Positions 33,252 through 41,580 of a stretch of DNA of 64,000 bases are shown here, in pieces; the stretch's first letter is position 1; each line of letters opens with the position of its first letter. The notes beneath the pieces are model-generated. The model did not search any database. It was not told where the DNA came from and saw only the letters and a list, made by a program, of their open reading frames with translations. The stretch comes from Nitrospira sp. (GTDB taxonomy: Bacteria > Nitrospirota > Nitrospiria > Nitrospirales > Nitrospiraceae). The position numbers were made by a program, and so were the translations under genes. The DNA is taken from the NCBI GenBank assembly GCA_018242685.1, contig JAFEBM010000025.1:1-64000 (forward strand), in the 5' to 3' direction.

Positions 33252-33280
33252 TTGACAGCGCCGTACTATTAGCCTAGATT
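33252..33280 (+). promoter_or_regulatory. Promoter of the secreted protein gene
   Basis: A perfect TTGACA, a 17-base spacer and TAGATT (four of six). The start site near 33287 leaves a leader of about 110 bases before the ATG at 33397. Confidence 0.6.
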
Positions 33281-33396
33281 CTGCCATATTTCTCAAGTGC
33301 ATATGTCCATGATGAGTTCCTACTCGCAGACCGCAGTCAACGAATACTTCAGCATGGTCGTTGAAATTATGTCCACCTATTCTAAGGAGGCAGCAC

Positions 33397-34161
33397 ATGC
33401 GTAACGTGTTGGCACTGGGAGCCGCCATAATGCTCATCGGCTCCGTGAACATTGCCGTGGCTCAAGAGCGATTACAGCAGTCAGGCGGGTCCGCAATGGG
33501 CGTGGGGACAGGAGTTGGTGACGTGTCCGGGAACGCCAATCGGGTCCAGACCTTCGATCGCAATGCATTCCTGGATCGCCTTTCGCTCCCTGAGACGATC
33601 TATGGCCGTGTGCTGGCCATCGATTTTCCAGCGGGGAAAATGCTTCTGGAAACCGGTGGGAGTTCTCATGACGAAGGCCGTGCGGGAACCGGAGCCATGA
33701 ACTCCATGACCGTCTACTTCGACGATAGAACCAGCCTGGATCAGATCAAGATGTTAAATAACGGCGATGATATTTCTCTCCAAGTAGTTGAAGCAGTCTC
33801 ACGCAATTACCCGTATGGATCCGGTCAGAAGATCGTTCGAGAAGTGTATCTATTGCGTGGCAATGAGAAACTCGCTGGATTTGGCGGCCTCGGGCAGCGG
33901 CCGAATCCCTCGACCGAGCGAGCCATTGTGACAACGAGTAGTACTACGACAGGTGGAGTGGCGGGGTCTGTGTTGCCCGGCAAGATCACCGGAACCGTGG
34001 ATACCACCATCGGTGAATTCACCGGTGCAGCTCCTTGTTGGAATTGCGAACCGCAGCCGGGGTGGGGATATCAGACCGTGGCTCCAGAAACGAAGATGCC
34101 CAATAAGTCTGATTACGGATCGGACGCATCTAAGCCGAATTTGATTAAGGGATTCAACTGA
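33397..34161 (+). CDS. Secreted protein, unknown function
   Basis: 254 residues from the ATG at 33397, 7 bases behind AAGGAGG. The leader is RNVLALGAAIMLIGSVNIAVAQ with an AxA-like cut. The central part (PETIYGRVLAIDFPAGKMLL, MTVYFDDRTSLDQIKML, GDDISLQVVEAV) reads like a small OB or beta-barrel domain. The tail is Gly/Thr/Ser-rich and contains APCWNCEPQPGWGY, a C-x2-C flanked by aromatic residues but without the His of haem sites. I do not recognise the family. Strong promoter, ribosome binding site and terminator make a well-defined single-gene unit, so it may be abundant. Confidence 0.7.
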   Translation: MRNVLALGAAIMLIGSVNIAVAQERLQQSGGSAMGVGTGVGDVSGNANRVQTFDRNAFLDRLSLPETIYGRVLAIDFPAGKMLLETGGSSHDEGRAGTGAMNSMTVYFDDRTSLDQIKMLNNGDDISLQVVEAVSRNYPYGSGQKIVREVYLLRGNEKLAGFGGLGQRPNPSTERAIVTTSSTTTGGVAGSVLPGKITGTVDTTIGEFTGAAPCWNCEPQPGWGYQTVAPETKMPNKSDYGSDASKPNLIKGFN

Positions 34162-34186
34162 ACCGTTCTGAAGTTGATTTTTAATG

Positions 34187-34215
34187 AAAAGGGGCAGCGA
34201 TCGCTGCCCCTTTTT
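34187..34215 (+). terminator. Rho-independent terminator
   Basis: AAAAGGGGCAGCGA / TCGCTGCCCCTTTT is a perfect 14-pair palindrome followed by another T, 26 bases after the secreted-protein stop codon. The perfect self-complementary stem leaves only a tight loop. Confidence 0.9.
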
Positions 34216-34307
34216 CGTTGAGTCTTGCTTGCTCAATTTCAGGCTCATTGATGGGCTGACGATACGTCCGTATCGGACTTCTCTCGAAGTGGTATTATAG
34301 CGGTGTT

Positions 34308-34571
34308 ATGATGAACGAGCATCAGAATGTGCCAGATGCGCCGGCGTCCGAGCTTGACCTTCGTGGAGTGATCTGTCCCTACAACTTTGTGAAGACGAAG
34401 CTCAAGCTGGAGACACTGAAACAGGGGCAGGTGCTGTCGGTGCTGCTCGATGATGGAGATCCCATCCGCAATGTTTCTCGTAGCGTTGAGAACGAAGGCC
34501 ATACCGTGTTATCGCAGGAACGAGTCGACCAGGCCTATCGGATCTTGATCCGTCGAGAGGAAAACGACTGA
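34308..34571 (+). CDS. TusA-like sulfurtransferase
   Basis: 87 residues of the TusA/SirA/YeeD fold. The CP motif is C23-P24 in ELDLRGVICPYNFVKTKLKLE (part of it), and VLSVLLDDGDPIRNVSRSVE and a C-terminal strand (YRILIRRE) complete the two-layer sandwich. Cys 23 would carry persulfide sulfur. Members deliver sulfur to tRNA, molybdenum cofactor or sulfur-oxidation enzymes; here the target is not indicated. Its last 37 bases overlap the end of the convergent rsmI-like gene. Confidence 0.85.
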   Translation: MMNEHQNVPDAPASELDLRGVICPYNFVKTKLKLETLKQGQVLSVLLDDGDPIRNVSRSVENEGHTVLSQERVDQAYRILIRREEND

Positions 34572-35338
34572 GCGCGGCGCGCGCCTTGGCCATCCAATCC
34601 TGTCCCATCCTTTCCTGCAAGAACGAGTGTCACATCCTCTCCCTGTGCAGAGGATAGTTGCGCTCGCACTTCACAAGCCGTCCCGTGAATGATGCGTTCA
34701 TTCGGTTTTGTTAAGTCGTAGGCAACAGCCACTAGCGACCGAGGAGAGATGCTATCAAGGGTTTTCAGTATGCGCACGACCACTGTTCTAGTACAGAAGA
34801 CAACGGTTGGACCATCTCTCCTCAGGGAATCGATAAGGGATCGAACGATACGTGAGGAGGCGCTCGGCAAATGTCCAAGAAAATGGAAGGACTCGCAAGA
34901 AAACCCTGCGACAGTCAGAGCCGCGATAATTGCAGAAGGACCGGGTACCGGAACCACCGGGATACCATGCGCATGGGCGGCCTCTACGAGAAAATGGCCG
35001 GGGTCGGCGACGAGAGGGGACCCACAATCCGACACAAGCGCGACATCACTTCCCCGCTGCAAACGTTGTAAAAGAACCGCTGCCTTCTCCCTAAGATTTC
35101 TGGGTCCGTAACTCGTCACTGTTGCCTGAATGCCGTGATGCATAAGGAGTTGTTGAGTCATGTTCGGATCTTCAGAAGCGATAATGTCGGCTTCCCCGAA
35201 GGTTCGAATGGCACGCACCGTCACATCGTCAGGATGTCCGATGGATACGGCTACCACATAGAGTGTCCCTTTCCTATTGAGTGGATTGACAGAAGTCCTT
35301 GAAGCTCCTGCGTTTTGTTGACTCCGTTTGGTCGGCAT
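34535..35338 (-). CDS. Divergent RsmI-like SAM methyltransferase
   Basis: 267 residues of the tetrapyrrole-methylase fold, closest in pattern to RsmI, which 2'-O-methylates C1402 of 16S rRNA. GTLYVVAVSIGHPDDVTVRA corresponds to the RsmI start, and VALVSDCGSPLVADPGHFLV to its SDAGTPxISDPG motif. PVVPVPGPSAIIAALTVAGF is well kept. Differences from ordinary RsmI are SIGHPDD for PIGNLxD, ASEDPN for AAEDTR, and no ESPHR motif (FCTRTVVV instead). It may be a true RsmI of a divergent lineage or a paralogue with another substrate. The N-terminal 25 residues are an unmatched tail. Confidence 0.75.
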   Translation of the reverse strand: MPTKRSQQNAGASRTSVNPLNRKGTLYVVAVSIGHPDDVTVRAIRTFGEADIIASEDPNMTQQLLMHHGIQATVTSYGPRNLREKAAVLLQRLQRGSDVALVSDCGSPLVADPGHFLVEAAHAHGIPVVPVPGPSAIIAALTVAGFSCESFHFLGHLPSASSRIVRSLIDSLRRDGPTVVFCTRTVVVRILKTLDSISPRSLVAVAYDLTKPNERIIHGTACEVRAQLSSAQGEDVTLVLAGKDGTGLDGQGARRAQSFSSRRIKIR

Positions 35339-35400
35339 CGATATAATTTCCCACTTATCTCATTGACGTTCGGTTCTTAGACACCTCAGGGGTGTTCTCG

Positions 35401-36204
35401 ATGGCAGCCATCTGTTTCATGATCACGCTGGTACTATACATCGTGGCGACGGTGTCGTTTTTTTCTTATTCGCTGCGACGCTCCGAAGCCTTATCAAACG
35501 TGTCGTTAGGTATTACGGCGGCCGGTTTTGCTTCTCATACCGTGGCCCTCGCTGCGAGGATAGCGGGTGCCTCATCATCGGCACCGCCCAGTTTTTCCGA
35601 CGCCCTCTCTTTTTTCTCTTGGATGATTGTCCTCGTGTTTTTAGTCGTCGAGTTCCGCCATCGGATTCATGTGCTTGGGTCTTTCATGGTGCCCTTAGCC
35701 TTGGCCTCGTTGATTTCGGCCGCAGCCCTCCCAGAGACGGTACCTACCCTCCAGCCGGTGTTCAAGACTTTGTGGTTTCATGTCACGCTCAGCATGCTGG
35801 GTGCCGTAGGATTTACGGTTGCGTTTGTCGCGGGTGTGATGTACCTGATCCAGGATCGATTCCTCAAGTCGAAACAGTTCAACGTGCTCTACAGCAAGCT
35901 CCCCGCGCTCGACTTTCTCGATCATCTCAATCAACAATCCATCGTGCTAGGATTTCCTTTGCTGACGCTGGGAATCGTGACGGGAGCCATCTCAGCCCAA
36001 TTTGCACGTGGATCCTATGTCAGTTGGAACCCCGAGCAAACCTGGGCGCTAGTCACCTGGCTCTTCTATTTTGTCGTCTTGCTCGGAAGGCTGACTATCG
36101 GGTGGAGGGCCAAACGCGCGGCCTATCTCACGGTCATCGGATTTGCTTGCGTGATTCTTACGTTGGTAGGCGTCGTCCTTAAAGGGCATAGTGCGTTGTC
36201 GTAA
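35401..36204 (+). CDS. CcsA/HemX-type cytochrome c assembly protein
   Basis: About 267 residues from ATG 35401 (AGGGG 9 bases upstream; GTG 35392 is an alternative). There are eight hydrophobic segments. The motif GSYVSWNPEQTWALVTWLFY corresponds to the tryptophan-rich haem-handling WWD-like segment of CcsA/CcmC proteins. Histidines before and after (LWFHVTLSMLG, LGSFMVPLA region, LDHLNQQS) fit haem ligation. Proteins of this type directly upstream of hemA are often called HemX and affect HemA level; others carry haem for c-type cytochromes. It begins the haem gene run. Confidence 0.85.
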   Translation: MAAICFMITLVLYIVATVSFFSYSLRRSEALSNVSLGITAAGFASHTVALAARIAGASSSAPPSFSDALSFFSWMIVLVFLVVEFRHRIHVLGSFMVPLALASLISAAALPETVPTLQPVFKTLWFHVTLSMLGAVGFTVAFVAGVMYLIQDRFLKSKQFNVLYSKLPALDFLDHLNQQSIVLGFPLLTLGIVTGAISAQFARGSYVSWNPEQTWALVTWLFYFVVLLGRLTIGWRAKRAAYLTVIGFACVILTLVGVVLKGHSALS

Positions 36205-36222
36205 CATGCGTCTGATAGTCCC

Positions 36223-37614
36223 ATGCATCTGATCGTCGTAGGGTTAAGTCATAAGACGGCTCCAATCGAGATCCGAGAGAGGTTGGCGGTTCCTGAAAGC
36301 CGTCTTGGCGAGGCCCTCACCCGCCTGTGTTCCTATCCCGGTGTCAAGGAAGGCATCCTCCTCTCGACCTGTAATCGAGTCGAGGTCTACTCAGTTGTCG
36401 ACGACATTGAAGCCGGGTATGGCCGTATCCAAGAATTTCTAGCCGACACGCATCTGTCGTTGTCTTCCGAACAATTGACTCCCCACCTCTATTGGCATAC
36501 CGGGGATCGAGCGATCGGCCACTTGTTCAGGGTCGCAGCCAGTCTCGATTCAATGATTATCGGGGAATCTCAAATCTTGGGACAACTTAAAAATTCGTTT
36601 GAAGTCGCACTGACCCATAAGACGACCGGCGTCATCATGAACAAGGTCGTCAAGAAAGCTATCTCAGTCGCCAAGCGCGTGCGGACCGAAACAAAAATTT
36701 CTGAAATGGCGGTGTCAGTCAGCTATGCTGCCGTCGAGCTGGCCAAGAAGATCTTTTCGAATCTGCACGAGAAGACGGTATTGTTGGTCGGTGCCGGTGA
36801 AATGGCCAAGCTGGCGGCCAAACATTTGATTGCTCATGGTGTAGGGCATGTGCGTATTACGACAAGAACTCCACAACATGCGGTTGATCTCGCCGCCAAG
36901 TTCGGTGGCACGGCAGTCCCTTTCGATCAGTTCAAGGATGATATGGGCTCAGCGGATATTGTTCTCGTCTCTACGGGGGCGGCACATTATTTGGTCGGTG
37001 CGGAGGATGTGCATCGTGCGGTCGAAGAGCGCATGAACCGTCCGATGTTCTTGATCGATATTTCGGTTCCGCGAAACATCGATCCCGCCGTTCGTCATGT
37101 CGACAATGCATTTCTCTTCGATATTGATGATCTGAAACATCGAGTTGAACAGAACCGAGCCGAGCGATTGCAAGAGGCGGAGAAGGCCGAAAAGATGGTT
37201 CTGGAAGAAGTAACCACCACGCTGGACTGGATGAAATCCTTGGAAGTCACGCCGACGATCGTTGCGCTCAGGAACCGCGTCGATGACATGAAGCGTGCGG
37301 AGGTCGACAAAGTGCTCGCGCGATTGCCGCATCTGTCTCCTCAGGACCGCGAATTGGTCGAAACCCTCGCCTCTTCAATTGTGAACAAATTGATTCATCG
37401 CACGATGGTCACGCTCAAGACCGAAGTCCACTCTTCGAGCGGACCTGCGTTCGTTGAGGCGGCACGTCGCTTTTTTTCTCTCGACGGGCAATCTCCGTCC
37501 GTGCAGCAGATCGAGACGTATACAGAGTCGCCCTGTTGCCATACTGAGAGCTCTGCCGAGTCGGGTGCCGAGGCTCCGGATCCGGAAACGTCAACCCATA
37601 AGCGAGCCCGCTGA
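36223..37614 (+). CDS. hemA: Glutamyl-tRNA reductase
   Basis: 463 residues. The catalytic Cys is 50 in GILLSTCNRVEVYS, which holds the glutamyl thioester. GLSHKTAPIEIRERL opens the protein and VAASLDSMIIGESQILGQLK is the signature. The NADPH domain has VLLVGAGEMAKLAAKHL. The dimerisation helices follow, and the last 50 residues are low-complexity. First committed step of C5-pathway haem and sirohaem synthesis, using Glu-tRNA. It is 18 bases downstream of the CcsA/HemX gene and 27 bases upstream of hemC. Confidence 0.97.
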   Translation: MHLIVVGLSHKTAPIEIRERLAVPESRLGEALTRLCSYPGVKEGILLSTCNRVEVYSVVDDIEAGYGRIQEFLADTHLSLSSEQLTPHLYWHTGDRAIGHLFRVAASLDSMIIGESQILGQLKNSFEVALTHKTTGVIMNKVVKKAISVAKRVRTETKISEMAVSVSYAAVELAKKIFSNLHEKTVLLVGAGEMAKLAAKHLIAHGVGHVRITTRTPQHAVDLAAKFGGTAVPFDQFKDDMGSADIVLVSTGAAHYLVGAEDVHRAVEERMNRPMFLIDISVPRNIDPAVRHVDNAFLFDIDDLKHRVEQNRAERLQEAEKAEKMVLEEVTTTLDWMKSLEVTPTIVALRNRVDDMKRAEVDKVLARLPHLSPQDRELVETLASSIVNKLIHRTMVTLKTEVHSSSGPAFVEAARRFFSLDGQSPSVQQIETYTESPCCHTESSAESGAEAPDPETSTHKRAR

Positions 37615-37641
37615 TCGGCGGGTAATGAAAAGAGTCTCAAC

Positions 37642-38589
37642 GTGTCGATACAGAACGGCCGACGCTCTACCTTGGTTCTTGGGACGAGAGGGAGCAAATT
37701 AGCGCTCTGTCAAAGTGAATGGTTCCAATCCAAGGTTCAGGAGGTTGTCCCGGAGGTCCGGGTCGTGCTCAAGAAGATTCAGACGTCCGGCGACAAGATC
37801 GTCGATGTGCCATTGGCAAAAATCGGGGGGAAAGGCTTGTTCGTCAAGGAAATCGAGGATGCCTTGCTCGCCGGTGAGATCGATTTCGCCGTTCACAGTA
37901 TGAAGGATGTTCCGGCGCAATTGCCTGAAGAGCTCGGAATTCTCTGTGTCCCTCAGCGCGAGGATGCCCGTGATGCTTTAATCAGTCGTGAAGGATACTC
38001 GTTTCAGGATCTCCCGTTCGGAGCCACCGTCGGGACGGCAAGTCTTCGTCGTCAAGCGCAACTGTTGCGGGCCAGGCCGGACCTGAAGATCGCGATGCTG
38101 CGCGGCAACCTGGACACACGACTGAGAAAACTCAGAGAAGGACAGTTTGATGCAATCGTCTTGGCGGCTGCGGGTCTGCACCGGTTGGGTTGGACTCAGA
38201 CCATCACGGAATATCTTTCCCCTCTCCTCAGTCTGCCTGCGGTCGGACAGGGAGCTCTGGGTATCGAAGGTCGGACCAATGATGCATTCGTGTGTTCCGT
38301 CTTATCCCGACTTGATCATCAGGCGACCCATACGACAGTGACGGCAGAGCGGGCGCTCTTGCGCCGCCTAGAGGGCGGGTGTCAGGTGCCCATCGCAGCC
38401 CACGCAACCCTGTCCGGTGAGCAATTGGTCTTGGATGGTCTTGTCGCCACGGTCGATGGGAAGACCGTCATTCGCGACCAAATTGAAGGGACACATCAGG
38501 ACGCTCACATCCTGGGTGTTCAGCTGGCTGAACGACTACTGATTCGGGGAGGGGACGAAATTCTTCGCGTGATTTACGGATCAGCGTGA
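37642..38589 (+). CDS. hemC: Porphobilinogen deaminase
   Basis: 315 residues with a GTG start. LVLGTRGSKLALCQSEW opens domain 1, HSMKDVP is the active-site region with the catalytic Asp nearby (EIDFAVHSMKD), and the dipyrromethane-cofactor Cys is 247 in RRLEGGCQVPIAAHA. It joins four porphobilinogens into hydroxymethylbilane. The stop overlaps the GTG of the next gene (GTGA). Confidence 0.97.
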   Translation: MSIQNGRRSTLVLGTRGSKLALCQSEWFQSKVQEVVPEVRVVLKKIQTSGDKIVDVPLAKIGGKGLFVKEIEDALLAGEIDFAVHSMKDVPAQLPEELGILCVPQREDARDALISREGYSFQDLPFGATVGTASLRRQAQLLRARPDLKIAMLRGNLDTRLRKLREGQFDAIVLAAAGLHRLGWTQTITEYLSPLLSLPAVGQGALGIEGRTNDAFVCSVLSRLDHQATHTTVTAERALLRRLEGGCQVPIAAHATLSGEQLVLDGLVATVDGKTVIRDQIEGTHQDAHILGVQLAERLLIRGGDEILRVIYGSA

Positions 38590-40151
38590 ACATGGTACGA
38601 CGACATAAAGGGAAAGTCTATTTGGTCGGAGCTGGTCCTGGAGATCCTGGGCTCTTGACGCTTCGAGGAAAGGAGTGTCTTGAGCAGGCTGACGTGGTTC
38701 TCTACGATTATTTGGCTAATCCTACCCTCATCGCTCATGCTCTGGATCGAGCCGAGCGAATCTATGTCGGACGGCGAGGTAAAGGGAAATACCCTGAGCA
38801 GGAGGCCATCAACCGTCTGTTGATTGAACGGGCAAGCGCGGGCAACGTGGTTGTACGGTTGAAGGGTGGCGATCCGTTTGTGTTTGGGCGAGGCGGGGAA
38901 GAAGCGGAGGCGCTCGCTTCGGCCGGGATAGAATTCGAAGTCGTTCCCGGGGTGACGGCTGCAGTTGCCGCCCCTGCATATGCCGGTATTCCGGTGACGC
39001 ATCGAACGTTGGCATCGACACTCACGATTGTCACCGGGCATGAAGATCCAGAGAAGCCTTCTACGGCTTTGGACTGGTCTAGGTTGGCGACGAGCCAAGG
39101 TACCGTGGTCTTTCTCATGGGTATGAAAAATCTTTCGACGATCGCGGCGACCTTAATGGCCGAAGGGCAAGCAGGGTCTACTCCGGTTGCGATCATTCGA
39201 TGGGGAACGAGGGTCTCACAGCAGACCGTCGTCGGCACCTTGGCTGATATTGCGGATAAAGCCGATGCAGCACACATGGAGCCGCCGACCGTCATTGTCG
39301 TGGGAGAGGTTGTTCGCCTGAGATCGAAACTCAACTGGTTCGAGCGGCGTCCGCTCTTTGGAAAACGGGTACTCATGACGCGAGCGAAAGAACAGGCCGG
39401 TGAGTTAGCTGTCCGATTGGCCTCCTATGGAGCTGAACCGGTCGAAGCTCCGACGATCACGATCGTTCCTCCGCTCGACTGGGCGCCCGTCGATCAAGCC
39501 ATCTCGGAGATCGGGACGTACGACTGGATTATTTTTACCAGTGTCAATGGGGTGAGCCGTTTCATGACCAGGTTGCTGGCTTATGGGCTCGACTCACGCT
39601 GTTTGGCTGGCCGACGTCTTTGCTGCATCGGACCCCGCACGGCTCAGGAGTTGGAAAAGTTTGGTATCCGAGCAGATGTGATTCCGGCAGAATATCAGGC
39701 CGAGGGGGTGTTAGCGACGCTGAATCGGCAGGATGTAGGAAAAACCCGCATCCTGATTCCTCGAGCGGAGGTGGCCAGAGAGCTCTTGCCGGAGGAACTT
39801 CGTGCCGCCGGGGCGCATGTCGACGTCATCCCCGTCTACCGAACATTGACGCCAGATCAAAATTCCGAGGGGTGGCGGCAGGAACTCATGGATCATCGGA
39901 TTCATGTCGCCACGTTTACCAGCTCTTCCACGGTCCGCAACTTTGTCGCGATGCTCGACGGTGTTGAAGCGGTGAAGCCGTTGTTGCAATCCGTCATGAT
40001 TGCTTGCATCGGACCCATCACGGCCAAGACGGCGGAGGAATATGGTTTGACGGTCTCAGTCATGCCGAGTGAGAATACGATTCCCGCACTGGTGGATGCG
40101 ATTGCCCACCATTATGGAAGCCGTGAGCAGGTGACCACGGGAACTCCGTAG
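38586..40151 (+). CDS. Fused uroporphyrinogen-III C-methyltransferase / uroporphyrinogen-III synthase
   Basis: 521 residues, two enzymes in one chain. Residues 1-250 are SUMT (CobA): VYLVGAGPGDPGLLTLRGKE, YVGRRGKG, VVRLKGGDPFVFGRGGEEAE, and PGVTAAVAAPAYAGIPVTHR. Residues 265-515 are HemD: RVLMTRAKEQAGELAVRL, DWIIFTSVNGVSRF, CCIGPRTAQEL and ACIGPITAKTAEEYG. The fusion both closes the tetrapyrrole ring and methylates it, feeding sirohaem (with the precorrin-2 dehydrogenase at 13242) and haem. The start is GTG 38586, overlapping hemC by 4 bases, or ATG 38592. Confidence 0.95.
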   Translation: MNMVRRHKGKVYLVGAGPGDPGLLTLRGKECLEQADVVLYDYLANPTLIAHALDRAERIYVGRRGKGKYPEQEAINRLLIERASAGNVVVRLKGGDPFVFGRGGEEAEALASAGIEFEVVPGVTAAVAAPAYAGIPVTHRTLASTLTIVTGHEDPEKPSTALDWSRLATSQGTVVFLMGMKNLSTIAATLMAEGQAGSTPVAIIRWGTRVSQQTVVGTLADIADKADAAHMEPPTVIVVGEVVRLRSKLNWFERRPLFGKRVLMTRAKEQAGELAVRLASYGAEPVEAPTITIVPPLDWAPVDQAISEIGTYDWIIFTSVNGVSRFMTRLLAYGLDSRCLAGRRLCCIGPRTAQELEKFGIRADVIPAEYQAEGVLATLNRQDVGKTRILIPRAEVARELLPEELRAAGAHVDVIPVYRTLTPDQNSEGWRQELMDHRIHVATFTSSSTVRNFVAMLDGVEAVKPLLQSVMIACIGPITAKTAEEYGLTVSVMPSENTIPALVDAIAHHYGSREQVTTGTP

Positions 40152-40203
40152 TAACGAATGCACGCAAGCTGTCCGATGGTCTTATACAAAGAGGGAGGGT
40201 GAG

Positions 40204-40596
40204 ATGGTCCCAGTAAAATCATTCATGATTCCCCGAGAAAAGTTCGTGACGGTGCCTCGTGATACAGATGCTCAGACGGCTGCCCGCATCATGCGCGATC
40301 GTGGGATCGGCAGCTTGTTCGTGACCAACGACCGCGAGATCATCGGCATCATCACGGATACGGACATGGTGCGTCGAGTGGTCGCGGCTGGGGCGGATGC
40401 AACCAAGACGATGGTGGAGCAAATCATGTCGGCGCCGATCATGACCATTGAGGAGAGCAAGACGTTGCTCGATGCTAACGATTTGATGGCGCAATCTCAT
40501 CTCCGCCATCTCGGTGTCACGCGCGATGGGAAGCTGGTCGGGGTTATTTCCGTCCGTGACCTCGTCGTGTTCTTGACGAACCTGCCACGAAAGTAA
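40204..40596 (+). CDS. CBS-domain pair protein within the haem run
   Basis: 130 residues consisting of two CBS motifs (IGSLFVTNDREIIGIITDTD and LRHLGVTRDGKLVGVISVRD). It is a clear paralogue of the protein at 9396-9830, sharing the ITDTDxVRR and VGVISVRDL elements. GGGAGG precedes the ATG. It stands between the cobA/hemD fusion (52 bases) and hemB (9 bases), in the same direction, so a nucleotide-sensing role in tetrapyrrole synthesis is possible, though simple insertion into the operon is equally so. Confidence 0.9.
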   Translation: MVPVKSFMIPREKFVTVPRDTDAQTAARIMRDRGIGSLFVTNDREIIGIITDTDMVRRVVAAGADATKTMVEQIMSAPIMTIEESKTLLDANDLMAQSHLRHLGVTRDGKLVGVISVRDLVVFLTNLPRK

Positions 40597-40605
40597 GGTG
40601 GGCGT

Positions 40606-41577
40606 ATGGGGTTTCCAATCCAGCGGCTCCGACGATTGAGGCAACATGAATCGTTACGTCGGATGGTGCGCGAAACGACGCTGTCCCCCTCGGATTTTAT
40701 CTATCCGCTGTTTGTGATCGAGGGACGGGATCGCTGCGAAGAGATTGCTTCGATGCCTGGCCAATTTCGGCTATCGGTCGATCTGTTGGTCAAAGAGGCG
40801 GGGGAGATTCAGACCTTAGGGATCCCCGCCATCATTCTCTTCGGGATACCGGCGCACAAAGACGAGCGTGGTAGCTCAGGGTGGGATCCCAACGGCATTG
40901 TGCAGCGGGCGATCAGAGCCGTCAAACAACACGTGCCGGGCTTACTTGTGATCACGGATGTCTGTATCGACGAGTATACCAGCCACGGACATTGCGGAAT
41001 CGTCAAGGATGGAAAAATTCTCAATGATGAAACGCTCGAATGTCTTACAGTGATGTCACGCACCCATGCCGAGGCTGGAGCCGATATGGTGGCACCGTCG
41101 GATATGATGGATGGTCGTGTCGCTGCCATCAGACGCGAACTGGATCGCTCCGGGTTCTCCGATCTGCCGATCCTGGCGTATGCCGCCAAGTTTTCCTCCT
41201 GTTTCTATGCACCGTTTCGCGACGCGGCCTTTTCCAGCCCTCAATTCGGTGACCGACAGTCCTATCAGATGGATCCGGCTAATGCGCGTGAAGCGCTGCG
41301 CGAGATCGAGCTCGATATCGACGAAGGCGCCGATATTGTGATGGTCAAGCCGGCGCTGCCTTATTTGGACATCATCGCGATGGCACGTGCTCGGACGCTT
41401 CTCCCACTGGCGGCCTATCAGGTGAGCGGCGAGTACAGTATGATTAAGGCGGCAGCGAGAGCAGGGTGGCTCGATGAATCACGTGCCATGATGGAATCGC
41501 TGTTGGCGATCAAGCGGGCGGGAGCCGATCTGATCCTGTCGTATTTCGCAAAAGACGCCGCCAAGCTGCTTCATTGA
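40606..41577 (+). CDS. hemB: Delta-aminolevulinic acid dehydratase
   Basis: 323 residues. The Schiff-base lysines are K195 (LAYAAKFSS) and K248 ([13 protein letters not shown]). The metal site reads [14 protein letters not shown]: Cys 120 and Cys 130 are kept, but the middle ligand is Asp 122, where zinc enzymes have Cys and magnesium enzymes have Asp with Ala/Asp at the other positions. The site is therefore mixed. It condenses two aminolevulinates into porphobilinogen. The gene follows the CBS gene by 9 bases. Confidence 0.97.
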   Translation: MGFPIQRLRRLRQHESLRRMVRETTLSPSDFIYPLFVIEGRDRCEEIASMPGQFRLSVDLLVKEAGEIQTLGIPAIILFGIPAHKDERGSSGWDPNGIVQRAIRAVKQHVPGLLVITDVCIDEYTSHGHCGIVKDGKILNDETLECLTVMSRTHAEAGADMVAPSDMMDGRVAAIRRELDRSGFSDLPILAYAAKFSSCFYAPFRDAAFSSPQFGDRQSYQMDPANAREALREIELDIDEGADIVMVKPALPYLDIIAMARARTLLPLAAYQVSGEYSMIKAAARAGWLDESRAMMESLLAIKRAGADLILSYFAKDAAKLLH

Positions 41578-41580
41578 TCG

